Source: Pseudobutyrivibrio ruminis AD2017
Lineage (GTDB): Bacteria; Bacillota; Clostridia; Lachnospirales; Lachnospiraceae
Assembly (NCBI RefSeq): GCF_000424305.1
Contig: NZ_AUJQ01000004.1
Location: forward strand, 124,001 to 188,000
Direction of reading: 5' to 3'
DNA: 64,000 nucleotides
In this document: positions 9,538 through 18,452 of the stretch, piece by piece
How the letters are laid out: each line of letters starts with the position of its first letter
How positions within the stretch are numbered: the first letter of the stretch is position 1
The notes under the pieces: generated by a model
Seen by the model: only the letters and a program-made list of their open reading frames with translations
Database searches by the model: none
Told to the model about the DNA's origin: nothing
Made by a program: the position numbers and the translations under genes

Positions 9538-11490
9538 CTAACCTTTAAATGTAGGCACTGTTTCGCGGATTTTCTGAACCACTTCTGGTGCCTCATTTGA
9601 ATATGCTAACGACATGAGTTCCTTAAGATTGTTAATAAACTCTGCCGAATCAAACTTAATAGGCTCAGCTACATGAATAAGATGATTTTCTGTCTCCTTC
9701 AAGCCTTCCTCACTCATGAGCTTTTCTTCGTATAGCTTTTCGCCTGGACGAAGACCTATGTATTCGATTTCGATATCAATGTCTGGTCGAAGACCAGCAA
9801 GCTCTATCATGTTACGAGCAAGGTCAAGAATCTTGACAGGCTCACCCATATCTAATACAAATATCTCACCACCGCTGGCATTAGCGCCGGCCTTAAGTAC
9901 AAGGCTGACTGCCTCAGGGATGGTCATGAAATAACGAATGATATCCTTGTGTGTAAGTGTAACTGGGCCACCTTCTGCAATCTGTTTTTTGAACAGAGGC
10001 ACTACCGAACCGTTAGAACCAAGTACATTACCAAAACGTACAGCAACGTATTCTGTGTGGCCACTACCTGCAGAAACCTTATCCACATCTTCCATATCAA
10101 TATCAAGCTGATGTGTGATAAGTACAGGAAGCTTGTCCTCCTGATTGTTGCGAACCATGTTATCAAATGTCTGGATAATCATTTCGCAGATACGCTTTGT
10201 CGCACCCATAACATTTGTAGGGTTAACAGCCTTATCTGTGCTGATAAGAACGAATCGGTCGCAACCGTATTTCATGGCAGCATATGCTGTCTTGTAAGTA
10301 CCTACTGCGTTGTTTTTGATAGCCTCGCAAGGGCTGTCCTCCATAAGAGGTACATGCTTGTGTGCTGCTGCATGATAGCAGATGTTTGGTCTGTATGTTT
10401 CGAATACAGAATTAATTCTTCTGGCATCACGCACTGAACCAATAAGAGTTACCAAATCAAGATTTGGATATCTGCGCTTTAATTCTAACTGAATGTCGTA
10501 TGCGTTGTTTTCATATACATCAAAAATGATAAGCTGCTTTGGACCGTATTTTGCAATCTGTCGGCAAAGCTCCGAACCGATAGATCCACCACCGCCTGTA
10601 ACAAGAACGACCTTATCCTTAAGCTGAGCAGCAACATCTTCCTGATGAAGGCTGATTGGGTCACGTCCAAGAACATCCTCGATAGTGATGTTCTGAAGAT
10701 TACCAGCGCTGATAACACCTGCCTTTTCAGCATACATGTTAGGTAACTGCTTAATCTTGCAATCTGTTTCCTTACAGATGTTGATAAGGTTACGCTTATC
10801 GCTAGGAGTGATATTCGCAATTGCGATATAGATTTCTTTTATTTCGTATTTTTCTACAGCAGCAAGTATCTTGTCTCTGCCGCCAATTACTTCTACGCCA
10901 TCAATATATCGGCCCCATTTATTAGGATTGTCATCAATAATACATACCACCTTGGTGCCAGTATTCCCGCGCCCGTTAACGAAATTAACATCACGAAGGA
11001 TCATACGACCTGCTGCACCAGCGCCAATTAATAGGACATTGTTTTCTATTCCTGAGTTCTCACGATTCTCGCGAAGCAACAAAATGAATCGGTATGAAAA
11101 ACGAATGCTTACTGCAAAGAAAAACTGAAACGCTATACCAAAAACATAGTACGATATAGGCATACGGTAAACCAATGCAGTAACCACAACTCCGTTAGCT
11201 ACAAATGTGATAACAGTTGCTATAACAAGCTTTTTAAGCTCGTAGAAGCTGGCGAAGCGCCATATACTTCTGTACAGTCCCAAGAAATAGTACACAAGCA
11301 AAACAAAGGCTGTGTATGGGATGATGATTAAATAATATTTATCTAAGTATGGTTCCTCGATATGAGAAAACTGGCAGTCAAATCTTAGCCATAAAGCTAA
11401 GAAATATGAAAGGGCTACAGTAATAAAATCGTAGGCTGCAAGAACATAAGCTACCTTCTGCCAATGCTTCATTTTATTTAAAAGTTCCAT
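9538..11490 (-). CDS. Membrane-bound UDP-GlcNAc 4,6-dehydratase, CapD/PglF family
   Basis: This 650-aa protein has the standard CapD/PglF/WbpM layout. Four transmembrane helices lie in residues 1-145. A CoA-binding-like Rossmann fold follows (LLIGAGAAGRMILRD, about 150-165), then a catalytic extended SDR domain (VTGGGGSIGSELCRQI near 295). The retaining-type active-site context STDKAVNPTNVMGATKR is present, and RPGEKLYEEKLMSEE lies near the C-terminus. It dehydrates UDP-GlcNAc to the 4-keto-6-deoxy sugar. The next genes are the matching aminotransferase and a PglC-like enzyme, so the three form a PglF-E-C-like block. Full length for the family and no visible lesion. Confidence 0.92.
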   Translation of the reverse strand: MELLNKMKHWQKVAYVLAAYDFITVALSYFLALWLRFDCQFSHIEEPYLDKYYLIIIPYTAFVLLVYYFLGLYRSIWRFASFYELKKLVIATVITFVANGVVVTALVYRMPISYYVFGIAFQFFFAVSIRFSYRFILLLRENRENSGIENNVLLIGAGAAGRMILRDVNFVNGRGNTGTKVVCIIDDNPNKWGRYIDGVEVIGGRDKILAAVEKYEIKEIYIAIANITPSDKRNLINICKETDCKIKQLPNMYAEKAGVISAGNLQNITIEDVLGRDPISLHQEDVAAQLKDKVVLVTGGGGSIGSELCRQIAKYGPKQLIIFDVYENNAYDIQLELKRRYPNLDLVTLIGSVRDARRINSVFETYRPNICYHAAAHKHVPLMEDSPCEAIKNNAVGTYKTAYAAMKYGCDRFVLISTDKAVNPTNVMGATKRICEMIIQTFDNMVRNNQEDKLPVLITHQLDIDMEDVDKVSAGSGHTEYVAVRFGNVLGSNGSVVPLFKKQIAEGGPVTLTHKDIIRYFMTIPEAVSLVLKAGANASGGEIFVLDMGEPVKILDLARNMIELAGLRPDIDIEIEYIGLRPGEKLYEEKLMSEEGLKETENHLIHVAEPIKFDSAEFINNLKELMSLAYSNEAPEVVQKIRETVPTFKG

Positions 11491-11503
11491 TTAACTAATT
11501 CCT

Positions 11504-12451
11504 TTATTCGTCTTTAGATAGTTTTCTTTTAAAATCGTCTGTTACTCGGTACAAATCCATTTCAAAGTCCTGTCTGTTCTTCTGATAGATTGTCTTAAGT
11601 ACAACACCTGCGAAGAAGGACTGGATGGCCGCAATCATAACAAATCCGCATACTATAAGAGTAGGAAACTGTGGCACCAAGCCAGTTTCAGCATAAGTGA
11701 TTAACACTGGTATAAAGAAAATAACTGAAAGCAATGCAAGAACTACCGCTGTAGTTCCAAAGAATATGTTAGGGCGGTAGAATCTGAACAAGCGTAAGAT
11801 TGTGCATAATACCTTCATACCATCGCCGTAGGTGTTAAGCTTTGATTCGCTGCCTTCTGGTCTGTCCCTGTATTCAATAATAACATTTTCCACAAACATG
11901 TTTTTATCAACAGCGTGGATGCTCATTTCTGTTTCAATTTCAAATCCCTTTGAAAGGATTGGGAATGTCTTAACAAAACGATATGAAAAGGCTCTGTAGC
12001 CTGTCATAATATCTTTGATATCGTTTTTGAAGAGCTTATTGATGCTCCAACGCACAATTGAATTACCAAAATTGTGGAAAGGTCTTTTGTTTTCTTCAAA
12101 GTATGTGGAAGAAAGTCTGTCACCTACAATCATATCTGCATGGTCATCAAAAATCTTATCAACCATTTCCCGTGCCGCTTCGGCTGGATATGTATCATCT
12201 CCATCTACCATCAAATAACACTGGGCATCTATTTCTGAGAACATGCGTCTGATAACATTTCCTTTGCCTTGCTGGCGTTCGTAACGAACAATGGCCCCAG
12301 CCCTCTTGGCGATTTCATCTGTGCCATCTGTGGAATTGTTATCATAAACATAAATGGTGGCTTCTGGCAAAACTGCCTTGAAGTCTTTTACCACCTTTTC
12401 TATTGTTACCGCTTCGTTGAAGCATGGTATTAATACCGCTATTTTATCCAT
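11504..12451 (-). CDS. GT2 glycosyltransferase with two C-terminal membrane helices (DPM1/GtrB-like)
   Basis: This 315-aa protein has a GT-A fold at the N-terminus: VLIPCFNEAVTIEKVV, DNNSTDGTDEIA, and the metal-binding block MVDGDDTYPAEAAREM near residue 80. Two hydrophobic helices at about 228-250 and 262-285 anchor it. Such enzymes load a sugar from a nucleotide donor onto polyprenyl phosphate, or transfer one directly. It is the first gene of the operon ending with the GtrII-like protein, consistent with making that enzyme's donor. A terminator for the upstream gene lies just before it, so it must have its own promoter in 12452-12499, which I could not assign. Confidence 0.82.
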   Translation of the reverse strand: MDKIAVLIPCFNEAVTIEKVVKDFKAVLPEATIYVYDNNSTDGTDEIAKRAGAIVRYERQQGKGNVIRRMFSEIDAQCYLMVDGDDTYPAEAAREMVDKIFDDHADMIVGDRLSSTYFEENKRPFHNFGNSIVRWSINKLFKNDIKDIMTGYRAFSYRFVKTFPILSKGFEIETEMSIHAVDKNMFVENVIIEYRDRPEGSESKLNTYGDGMKVLCTILRLFRFYRPNIFFGTTAVVLALLSVIFFIPVLITYAETGLVPQFPTLIVCGFVMIAAIQSFFAGVVLKTIYQKNRQDFEMDLYRVTDDFKRKLSKDE

Positions 12452-12499
12452 ATATGTTCATCCTAAAAATTTATTTTTTAGATTTGGCGTAAACCAAAA

Positions 12500-12536
12500 A
12501 CAGTATTGAGTAAAAAAGCAAATTACTCAATACTGT
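12500..12536 (-). terminator. Intrinsic terminator downstream of the NTPase-nuclease gene
   Basis: A perfect 14-bp inverted repeat (12500-12513 with 12523-12536, core CAGTATTGAGTAA) has a loop of nine bases. It is followed on the minus strand by a T run. It lies about 50 bp past the stop of the NTPase-nuclease fusion and separates it from the polysaccharide operon. Confidence 0.88.
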
Positions 12537-12587
12537 ATTATAACATAGTATTTGTTTATAGTGGTTATTTTTTATATTTCTTTATCT

Positions 12588-14741
12588 TTATTCCTTTAAG
12601 TAATTCTCTAATTCCTGCATCATTGAGTGAAACATTTTGTAATTTCTTGTGCATACTAGGAATGTTTTTATCATACAGTTTCCAATCTCATCTTCCTCAA
12701 GATTATGGTCTTTTATACGATTATCTATCTTTTCTGGCGATAACACAATGATTGCAATCTTTCTTTTAGAATTTGTAGGTTGCTTTGTCTGTATACCGCC
12801 TAATATTCTTTCTTTTGTTCTTACAAGACTATTGCTAATATATCCAATTGACTTGTAATACTTGATTTCGATTATTATCTGATTGTCCGCATCAAAAATA
12901 TCTGCACGCCAATTACCGACACCACCTATTGGGAAATTACAATAAACTTTGTTATTTAATTTTTGCTCGTACCACAAGAGTACTAATTGCTCAACTAATG
13001 CATAAATTTTTTTATCGTTGAGATAAGTATTGTAAAAATATAAAAATCCCTCATCTTTATCAAATGTGTTTAACTCTTCTGTTTTATAGAATCTCTGCAT
13101 TAATTGTGTTTTCAATTCATCCACACTTAGACCAAGTTCCATTGCAAAAGATGCCACAAGCCAGTATGTATCCTCAAAATCTTTAAAATCATCCGCTGTT
13201 TTATCCAATGACAATGAAGAAGATTTACCTAACTGATTAAACTCTTCAGTAATTTTTTCATCTTCTTCGCTATCATAATTTGATAATTTTCTGTTTTGGT
13301 ATTCTATCTTTTTCTGCACTATACGTTTTATTATTTTAAGCCTTTTATCAGTATCTAATAATTTTTCTACAAGGTCCTTATCTGATTCAGGTATTAAAGT
13401 AACTATGGCGTTTTCATCATATTCTACATTGCTTGCTCCATTTTGCTCATAGTATCTAAATACCCAAAAACAATATTGGAAAAGAACATCCATAATAATA
13501 TCATTAATATTACGAAATTCTTTATAAAAGTAATCTGACATCTGAGAATCGTATATTTCAAATTGTTCGATATTCTCCTTACTAATATCATCTACTTGAA
13601 TGGTTAACTCACCATCAATAAAAGATGCATCCGCAAGTATATTATTTATTAGTGCTCTCTTAACTCCTCTAGCCTCTATAACCTGAGACTTCATATATTC
13701 TAATGCCGTCTTATTCTCTTTGTTACAGACCATAGCCTTTGTTATTTCAAGCATTTCATGGGGCTGTGCAAAACGTATATATACTCTGTAATTAAAAAGC
13801 GAAGAACCATATTCATCCATATGAGAGTCTTCAAGTAAGATTTGCTTTTCAAAATTCACCCCAGCCACAAGGATACTATTACTATTTTCATTAAGGATTA
13901 ATGGTTTTATATCCTTAACAATCTTTGCTGATGTTTCTTCATCCAATTTATCCAACTCATCAATTACAAAAACTACTTTTACCTCTTGTTTTTTTAATTT
14001 TTCAAGCTCATCAAACAAAAGGTACTCTGCTATTTCATCATCATATAAAGTTTCTTTTTTTAGTGATAAACTATTTTGTTTTTTCGATTCAAGTGATTGC
14101 CTAAGATTTCTACCTGCCTGAACCTTTAACGTAAATTTAGAAATGATTATAAGGAATAATGCCACAAGTCTAAGGTGAAAATCTCTAACAAATCCTATTA
14201 TAAAAGCAATATCAACAAAATCCTCAAGTTTGAACTGTCCTTCATTAGATTTTTCTAAATATTTCTCCAAGGCATCTGTTCGTGTGTTTGATAGAATTTC
14301 TTCTGATACTTCTTTTACATCATAAAATGTTGATAAATATAATCTTTCAAGTGATGCATTGTTATTTTCTAAATACCCCGCATCTTTTGTAGCTAGATAA
14401 AGTTCTCGAATAATCTTTCTTAAAAAGTATTTATATTCCGTATATTTTGCAGTATTAAATCTAACCACTACTAATTTTCCAATAGAGTCTTCTTCGGCTT
14501 TACGCTTTTCCCGGTTTTTACTTAATTCTTTGTCAAAAACATAATTTACAAAACACGATTTGCCAGTCCCCCTAAAACCAGATACTAATACTCTAAGAGG
14601 TATCTCATTTGCAATCATATTTCGAATAAATACCTTAGCTGACTGTTGCTGTAATCCAAACATTTTATTTTGTGCCATAACTTCAACATCATTATTGCAA
14701 AGCGCTTTCACTATGTCTTTATCAAGTATTATTTTCTCCAT
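12588..14741 (-). CDS. KAP-like P-loop NTPase fused to a C-terminal PD-(D/E)XK nuclease, putative defence protein
   Basis: This 717-aa single-gene unit begins with a P-loop: Walker A GFRGTGKS at 55-62 and Walker B VVFVIDELD around 256-264. A strongly hydrophobic stretch at about 177-205 lies between Walker A and B, the arrangement known from KAP-family NTPases. The C-terminal 100 residues contain WRADIF followed by IIIEIKYY, giving D614, E625 and K627, the core of a PD-(D/E)XK nuclease fold. Known NTPase-nuclease fusions usually act in phage or plasmid defence; that role is inferred here. It stands alone between a polysaccharide operon and the bile salt hydrolase operon, with its own terminator. 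The coding strand is A-rich compared with its neighbours, consistent with transfer. Confidence 0.7.
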   Translation of the reverse strand: MEKIILDKDIVKALCNNDVEVMAQNKMFGLQQQSAKVFIRNMIANEIPLRVLVSGFRGTGKSCFVNYVFDKELSKNREKRKAEEDSIGKLVVVRFNTAKYTEYKYFLRKIIRELYLATKDAGYLENNNASLERLYLSTFYDVKEVSEEILSNTRTDALEKYLEKSNEGQFKLEDFVDIAFIIGFVRDFHLRLVALFLIIISKFTLKVQAGRNLRQSLESKKQNSLSLKKETLYDDEIAEYLLFDELEKLKKQEVKVVFVIDELDKLDEETSAKIVKDIKPLILNENSNSILVAGVNFEKQILLEDSHMDEYGSSLFNYRVYIRFAQPHEMLEITKAMVCNKENKTALEYMKSQVIEARGVKRALINNILADASFIDGELTIQVDDISKENIEQFEIYDSQMSDYFYKEFRNINDIIMDVLFQYCFWVFRYYEQNGASNVEYDENAIVTLIPESDKDLVEKLLDTDKRLKIIKRIVQKKIEYQNRKLSNYDSEEDEKITEEFNQLGKSSSLSLDKTADDFKDFEDTYWLVASFAMELGLSVDELKTQLMQRFYKTEELNTFDKDEGFLYFYNTYLNDKKIYALVEQLVLLWYEQKLNNKVYCNFPIGGVGNWRADIFDADNQIIIEIKYYKSIGYISNSLVRTKERILGGIQTKQPTNSKRKIAIIVLSPEKIDNRIKDHNLEEDEIGNCMIKTFLVCTRNYKMFHSMMQELENYLKE

Positions 14742-14823
14742 AACATTAATACTTTTCCTTCCCTAAATTCATTTAATCGAAAATAATAACCACATTACCT
14801 ATTTGTATTCTCCCCCTTGTATA

Positions 14824-15318
14824 TTAACCTTCGCTTCCTGGCAAAGGTCTTCTCTTAGCAGTAAGCTCGTTAACATCTATTCTCATGACCGTAACAATAG
14901 ACACCATTCGCTCATCAAACTCAAAATCATCACGACCTGTTTGAGTCTTCATAAGAATCTTCAGTGAATTAATTTTTTCATCCACATCATCTACTATAGT
15001 GACTGTTCCAAAGCCCATTACACATTCGTAAACCATTCCGTATTGGCAGGCCATGCGGCCTTCGAATAATTCCACATTACGTTCCATTGTGAAGCAGCAA
15101 TTAGGATTCTTTCTGATGATGTCCAGCTTACGGCCTTCGTGAGCTCCGTGAAGGTATAATACATAATGTCCATCGGATTCATCCTTAGTAACCCCATAGT
15201 TAAGTGGAACCACATAAGGCATGCCATCATCCACCAAGCCTAAATGCAGATAACTACAGGTGTCTAAAATTTCTTGTATTTGATTTGGATCTGTGATTTC
15301 TCGTTCTCTGCGTCTCAT
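14824..15318 (-). CDS. Pyridoxamine 5'-phosphate oxidase-like flavoprotein (NimA-related)
   Basis: This 164-aa protein opens MRRREREITDPNQIQEILDTCSYLHLGLVDDGMPYVVPLNYGV, the FMN-binding split-barrel signature of the PNPOx-like family that includes the nitroimidazole reductase NimA. YLHGAHEGRKLDIIRKNP and the closing AKRRPLPG are also diagnostic. It has the usual length and a good ribosome-binding site (GGGAGGA). It is a cytoplasmic flavin-dependent reductase of unknown substrate. It is the last gene of an apparent three-gene operon with the bile salt hydrolase, 30 bp upstream, and a membrane protein. Nothing shows that it acts on bile acids. Confidence 0.85.
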   Translation of the reverse strand: MRRREREITDPNQIQEILDTCSYLHLGLVDDGMPYVVPLNYGVTKDESDGHYVLYLHGAHEGRKLDIIRKNPNCCFTMERNVELFEGRMACQYGMVYECVMGFGTVTIVDDVDEKINSLKILMKTQTGRDDFEFDERMVSIVTVMRIDVNELTAKRRPLPGSEG

Positions 15319-15348
15319 AAAAAATCCTCCCTTGTTAAAACTTCTATA

Positions 15349-16323
15349 CTAATTCTCATAATATATATTCTCACCATGTCTCAGCGGATATGTTGATAAC
15401 TCTGTTCCGTCCAGATTGGTCTTGTGCATATCTACAGCTGTAATCTGATGATTCTCGTATGTGTTGTAATAATAGATTCCCTTATCCAAATTACAGCATG
15501 AAGTATAGATAGTTATTTCATATGCTTCACCGCCTAAATGAACGCAACCGCGCTGTTGGTCCACAGAACCTAGGACATGGAAGAATTGGCTTACGCTTTC
15601 TAGTTCTGATTCTCCTGAGATTGAATTCATCCTGGTGAAAGCAGCTTTTACGAAACGGGATGTGGATGATAAATCTCCCGGCAAACCTATTGCTCCCATT
15701 CCACGGCTGTACTGGTTCAATAATATTCCTTCTGCAAATGTGTTCTGGGCAGGTTCAGCCGTAACTGCCATATATTTATTCAATTCGAAAAGCTGTATGT
15801 CAAAGGTAGGGTTGTTGGTCATTACACCTACAGGATTATCGTAAATGCGAAGTCCAGTTTTTGTCTGCTCCACAACTATGGATTCTGTTTTATCTGAAAT
15901 CATCCAGTGAAGTGGTGACAAAGGCAATTGGTCGCTGAAGTTTTCGTTAATCAGATTGATTTTATCCAATAACAATCTGGCCTCTGTCACAGAAGCACAC
16001 TGTCCTAATATCCAAGGAATAAATTCAAAAGGAGTGATATTGTCCTTCCCCTCTGCAATATCTTTGTAATCGGCATTATCAGGAAAGTTCAGGCCAGCCA
16101 TGCCAAGGCCCTTTTCATTTATAGCATCATAAAACAGTGGATAATTATCAACCACATACGCCATTCCGAGCAATGCGTAATGGCTATCTAAATCGGCCGC
16201 ATGTCGTATATGTAGCTGATAATTTCTGGGCATGATTGTCACTGTTTCGTTATATGAAAACTCTAAATCTAAGTTTCGTCCAAAGTAATGGTCCTTACTG
16301 TAGTATGTTGCTGCTGTACACAT
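15349..16323 (-). CDS. bsh: Choloylglycine (bile salt) hydrolase family, Ntn hydrolase
   Basis: This 324-aa protein has every visible active-site residue of the choloylglycine hydrolase family. Cys2 becomes the N-terminal nucleophile after Met removal. Arg16 and Asp19 lie in FGRNLD, Asn79 in GLNFPDN, Asn170 or Asn171 in MTNNPTFD, and Arg223 in TSRFVKAAF. The family removes glycine or taurine from conjugated bile acids in the cytoplasm; penicillin V acylase is the close alternative. No signal peptide is present. The gene follows a YjdF-like membrane protein gene by 15 bp and precedes the PNPOx gene by 30 bp. The gene is intact and points to an animal-gut habitat. Confidence 0.9.
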   Translation of the reverse strand: MCTAATYYSKDHYFGRNLDLEFSYNETVTIMPRNYQLHIRHAADLDSHYALLGMAYVVDNYPLFYDAINEKGLGMAGLNFPDNADYKDIAEGKDNITPFEFIPWILGQCASVTEARLLLDKINLINENFSDQLPLSPLHWMISDKTESIVVEQTKTGLRIYDNPVGVMTNNPTFDIQLFELNKYMAVTAEPAQNTFAEGILLNQYSRGMGAIGLPGDLSSTSRFVKAAFTRMNSISGESELESVSQFFHVLGSVDQQRGCVHLGGEAYEITIYTSCCNLDKGIYYYNTYENHQITAVDMHKTNLDGTELSTYPLRHGENIYYEN

Positions 16324-16338
16324 AAACTCTCCCCCTTT

Positions 16339-17145
16339 TTATTCCTCGTCAGTTTCCTTTGGCTTAATCATAAGGTTATCTGCAATCACGGATTTCTTTG
16401 AAAATCTCAAGGTGGTGTAACCGATGATGCTGAATGCAACTGCTCCCACCAAATTCACTAGCAAATCCTTCATGGTATCAATGATGCCAATATCAAGGTA
16501 GCCACCTGGCACTACGTATGATTTTCCATCTACTGTTTTTATAATTGTCTCTGAAATGTTGTTGATAACGAATGGCATTCCGCTATTTGCTGGGTCCAGT
16601 GTAACTGAACCGATTTCTTTTACTATGAAATCCTTTTGCATGTCCAGATAGAATAGCTGGTCCATGGTAAATTCAAAGAACTCCCAAATAACCCCAACTG
16701 TCATAGAAAAGCAAAAAGCCACTAGGGTCAAATAGAATGGAGATAAATTAATGTGTTTGCTACTTCTGTTTAACAGATAGATGAGCGAAAACCCGATGGC
16801 TGCGCACAGGAAGCCGTTCATGGTATGCAGCATCGTGTCCCATCCAGGAATCATTACATAATAATGATTTACCTCACCTAATATTTCTGCAGCGTATATA
16901 AATCCGAATATTATGGCCTGGAATACAGCTGGAAATTCTATCTTCATTTTATCCTGCAAGAATGCCGGCATTAAGAATAGCAATAATGATAGGATGCAGA
17001 TTGCTGCACTCTCATAATTTCTGGTAATTATGCATCTGATAAGAGTGAGTATTACCAAGCCTCTAAGTATAAGATAAAAGGTAAAGGTTCTCTTATTTTT
17101 CTTATAGCTGTCCACTAGTGAGTTTTTGTAGTCTATTAATTTCAT
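16339..17145 (-). CDS. YjdF/DUF2238-like membrane protein
   Basis: This 268-aa protein has about six or seven transmembrane helices. Conserved-looking polar motifs are WDTMLHTMNGF near residue 103, VIWEFFEFTMDQLF near 153, and DTMKDLLVNLVGA near 228, the pattern I associate with YjdF/DUF2238 membrane proteins of unknown function. It is the first gene of the operon containing the bile salt hydrolase (15-bp gap). Transcription probably starts in 17146-17319, the region shared with the divergent TspO gene. No biochemical role is known to me, and transport or sensing would be speculation. Confidence 0.6.
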   Translation of the reverse strand: MKLIDYKNSLVDSYKKNKRTFTFYLILRGLVILTLIRCIITRNYESAAICILSLLLFLMPAFLQDKMKIEFPAVFQAIIFGFIYAAEILGEVNHYYVMIPGWDTMLHTMNGFLCAAIGFSLIYLLNRSSKHINLSPFYLTLVAFCFSMTVGVIWEFFEFTMDQLFYLDMQKDFIVKEIGSVTLDPANSGMPFVINNISETIIKTVDGKSYVVPGGYLDIGIIDTMKDLLVNLVGAVAFSIIGYTTLRFSKKSVIADNLMIKPKETDEE

Positions 17146-17319
17146 TTGTTTGTCCTTTCGATAATATCGGTCCCTCCATCAATAGTTACTATGTTATATA
17201 GTATATTCTATTTCAAATCATTAATAAAACTACTTAATGCATTTTTTCTTTACATAATCTATACCTGACTGGTTCATAGTTAATTTGTATCTATTAATGT
17301 TTTTATTAAGGAGGTTTTT

Positions 17320-17820
17320 ATGAACGAGGAATTAACATGCCCACAAAAACTATTACGATTTATACCTATGGTTGCTTTGCCGCTGATAGTTGGGGCAATC
17401 AGCGCGTTACTTACAGGAAATGCTATGAATTCATACCAAGTGATGAATCAACCGCCGCTGGCACCCCCAGCTTGGCTGTTTCCTGTAGCCTGGACAATTC
17501 TATATATTCTGATGGGTTTAGGTAGTTATTTTTTACTACTGGCACCTGCTGAATCAATAGAAAAGAAAAGAGCCAAATGCATTGCAATGATAGTATATTT
17601 CATTCAGCTTTGTTTTAACTTTGTATGGTCGCTAATATTCTTCGATGCAAAACAATATACTTTTGCATTCGTTTGGCTGATGATTCTTTGGGTAATGATA
17701 ATCGTGATGATATGGAAAACTTCTAAGGTGTGCTGGAAAGCCATGTTAATGTTTATTCCTTATCTGTTGTGGTGTACCTTTGCTGCTTATTTGAATTTGA
17801 TGATTGCAATATTGAACTAG
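17320..17820 (+). CDS. TspO/MBR-family membrane protein
   Basis: This 166-aa protein has five predicted transmembrane helices and the family landmarks NQPPLAPPAWLFPVAWTILYILMGLGSYF (about residues 43-71) and the Trp/Asn-rich helix FNFVWSLIFF (about 96-105). TspO proteins bind porphyrins and other hydrophobic ligands in the cytoplasmic membrane. The ATG is preceded by a perfect AAGGAGG. The gene is monocistronic, with a strong hairpin 17 bp after its stop, and is read divergently from the bile salt hydrolase operon. No functional link to that operon can be shown from sequence. Confidence 0.88.
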   Translation: MNEELTCPQKLLRFIPMVALPLIVGAISALLTGNAMNSYQVMNQPPLAPPAWLFPVAWTILYILMGLGSYFLLLAPAESIEKKRAKCIAMIVYFIQLCFNFVWSLIFFDAKQYTFAFVWLMILWVMIIVMIWKTSKVCWKAMLMFIPYLLWCTFAAYLNLMIAILN

Positions 17821-17836
17821 GCTAGTTACAAATGAC

Positions 17837-17886
17837 AAAGTTCCGGAACTTTATCAATATTTCTTGATATTGTTCCGGAACTTTTT
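17837..17886. terminator. Bidirectional intrinsic terminator
   Basis: A 13-bp perfect stem (17837-17849 with 17872-17884, core GTTCCGGAAC) has further pairing inside its loop (TATCAA with TTGATA). An A run lies on one side and a T run on the other. It sits between the convergent tspO and psiE-like genes and touches the psiE-like stop codon. Confidence 0.88.
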
Positions 17887-18283
17887 ATAATTCTTCTTCA
17901 AAGTCTTTTTCGTAAAAGAGGTATTTGCGACATGCCAACAATATTGCAATACAAGCAATTCTAACTAATGTCTCAATAGGGGCTTCATGCCCTACAACCA
18001 ATCCCCTTGCAATAGCAAATATCAGAACCTCGACAATTGTATTCATGGAATGTTTGATAAGCATCCTAATAAACTCTATTACAAGCACTGCATTAAAAGC
18101 TGTCAATAATATGTCTTCGATATACGCTTCAAAGGTAAGCTCCGTCAACGAACCAACATGCAAGCCTAACTGAATGCAGCTGTACACTACCCCGATAAGC
18201 AGAATGGCTGCTACTACTTTTTCTAAGAGGCTAGGCATTCTCAGTATTAATTGATGTGCTCGTTCTAATATGTTTTTGTTCAT
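17885..18283 (-). CDS. PsiE-family membrane protein
   Basis: This 132-aa protein has four transmembrane helices and resembles the phosphate-starvation-inducible PsiE family. The matching features are LEKVVAAILLIGVVYSCIQLG, the central AFNAVLVIEFIRMLIKH, and VLIFAIARGLVVGHEAPIETLVRIACIAILLACRKYLF. The function of PsiE is not established. The gene ends at the bidirectional terminator shared with tspO. Upstream is a 168-bp spacer containing a small gene relic. I see no pho-box-like element, so phosphate regulation is not claimed. Confidence 0.75.
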   Translation of the reverse strand: MNKNILERAHQLILRMPSLLEKVVAAILLIGVVYSCIQLGLHVGSLTELTFEAYIEDILLTAFNAVLVIEFIRMLIKHSMNTIVEVLIFAIARGLVVGHEAPIETLVRIACIAILLACRKYLFYEKDFEEEL

Positions 18284-18409
18284 GGCGTTTCCTTTCTTTG
18301 GTATTTGCTGTTGTATTATGGGGATGGGATGTAAAAAGTGGGTAAAACGGGAGTCGAAACGATTGAGTAAACCCTAAACGATTTTCCCATCATATCAACT
18401 CACTTACTG

Positions 18410-18452
18410 CTGCACCAGCAAAATATCCACGATAGAACAGCATATTGGCAAT
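18410..18452 (-). pseudogene. 43-bp relic resembling the GT4 glycosyltransferase gene at 31856-31898
   Basis: 40 of 43 bases match positions 31856-31898 in the same orientation. Read on the minus strand it encodes IANMLFYRGYFAGA, the same peptide as in the intact glycosyltransferase. Similarity stops abruptly at both ends. The right boundary coincides with the stop codon of the PIN-like gene at 18452, so it looks like a breakpoint left when the three-gene module arrived. It cannot be expressed as a useful protein. Confidence 0.65.

Noticed and set aside
9949-10437. A 162-codon plus-strand frame opposite the CapD/PglF-like gene
   Set aside because: Antisense shadow of a strongly conserved catalytic domain; Cys-rich, low-complexity translation with no recognisable domain.
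12588-14741. NTPase-nuclease first considered as part of a multi-gene system such as BREX
   Set aside because: No methyltransferase, PglZ or other partner lies on either side; it has its own terminator and stands alone.
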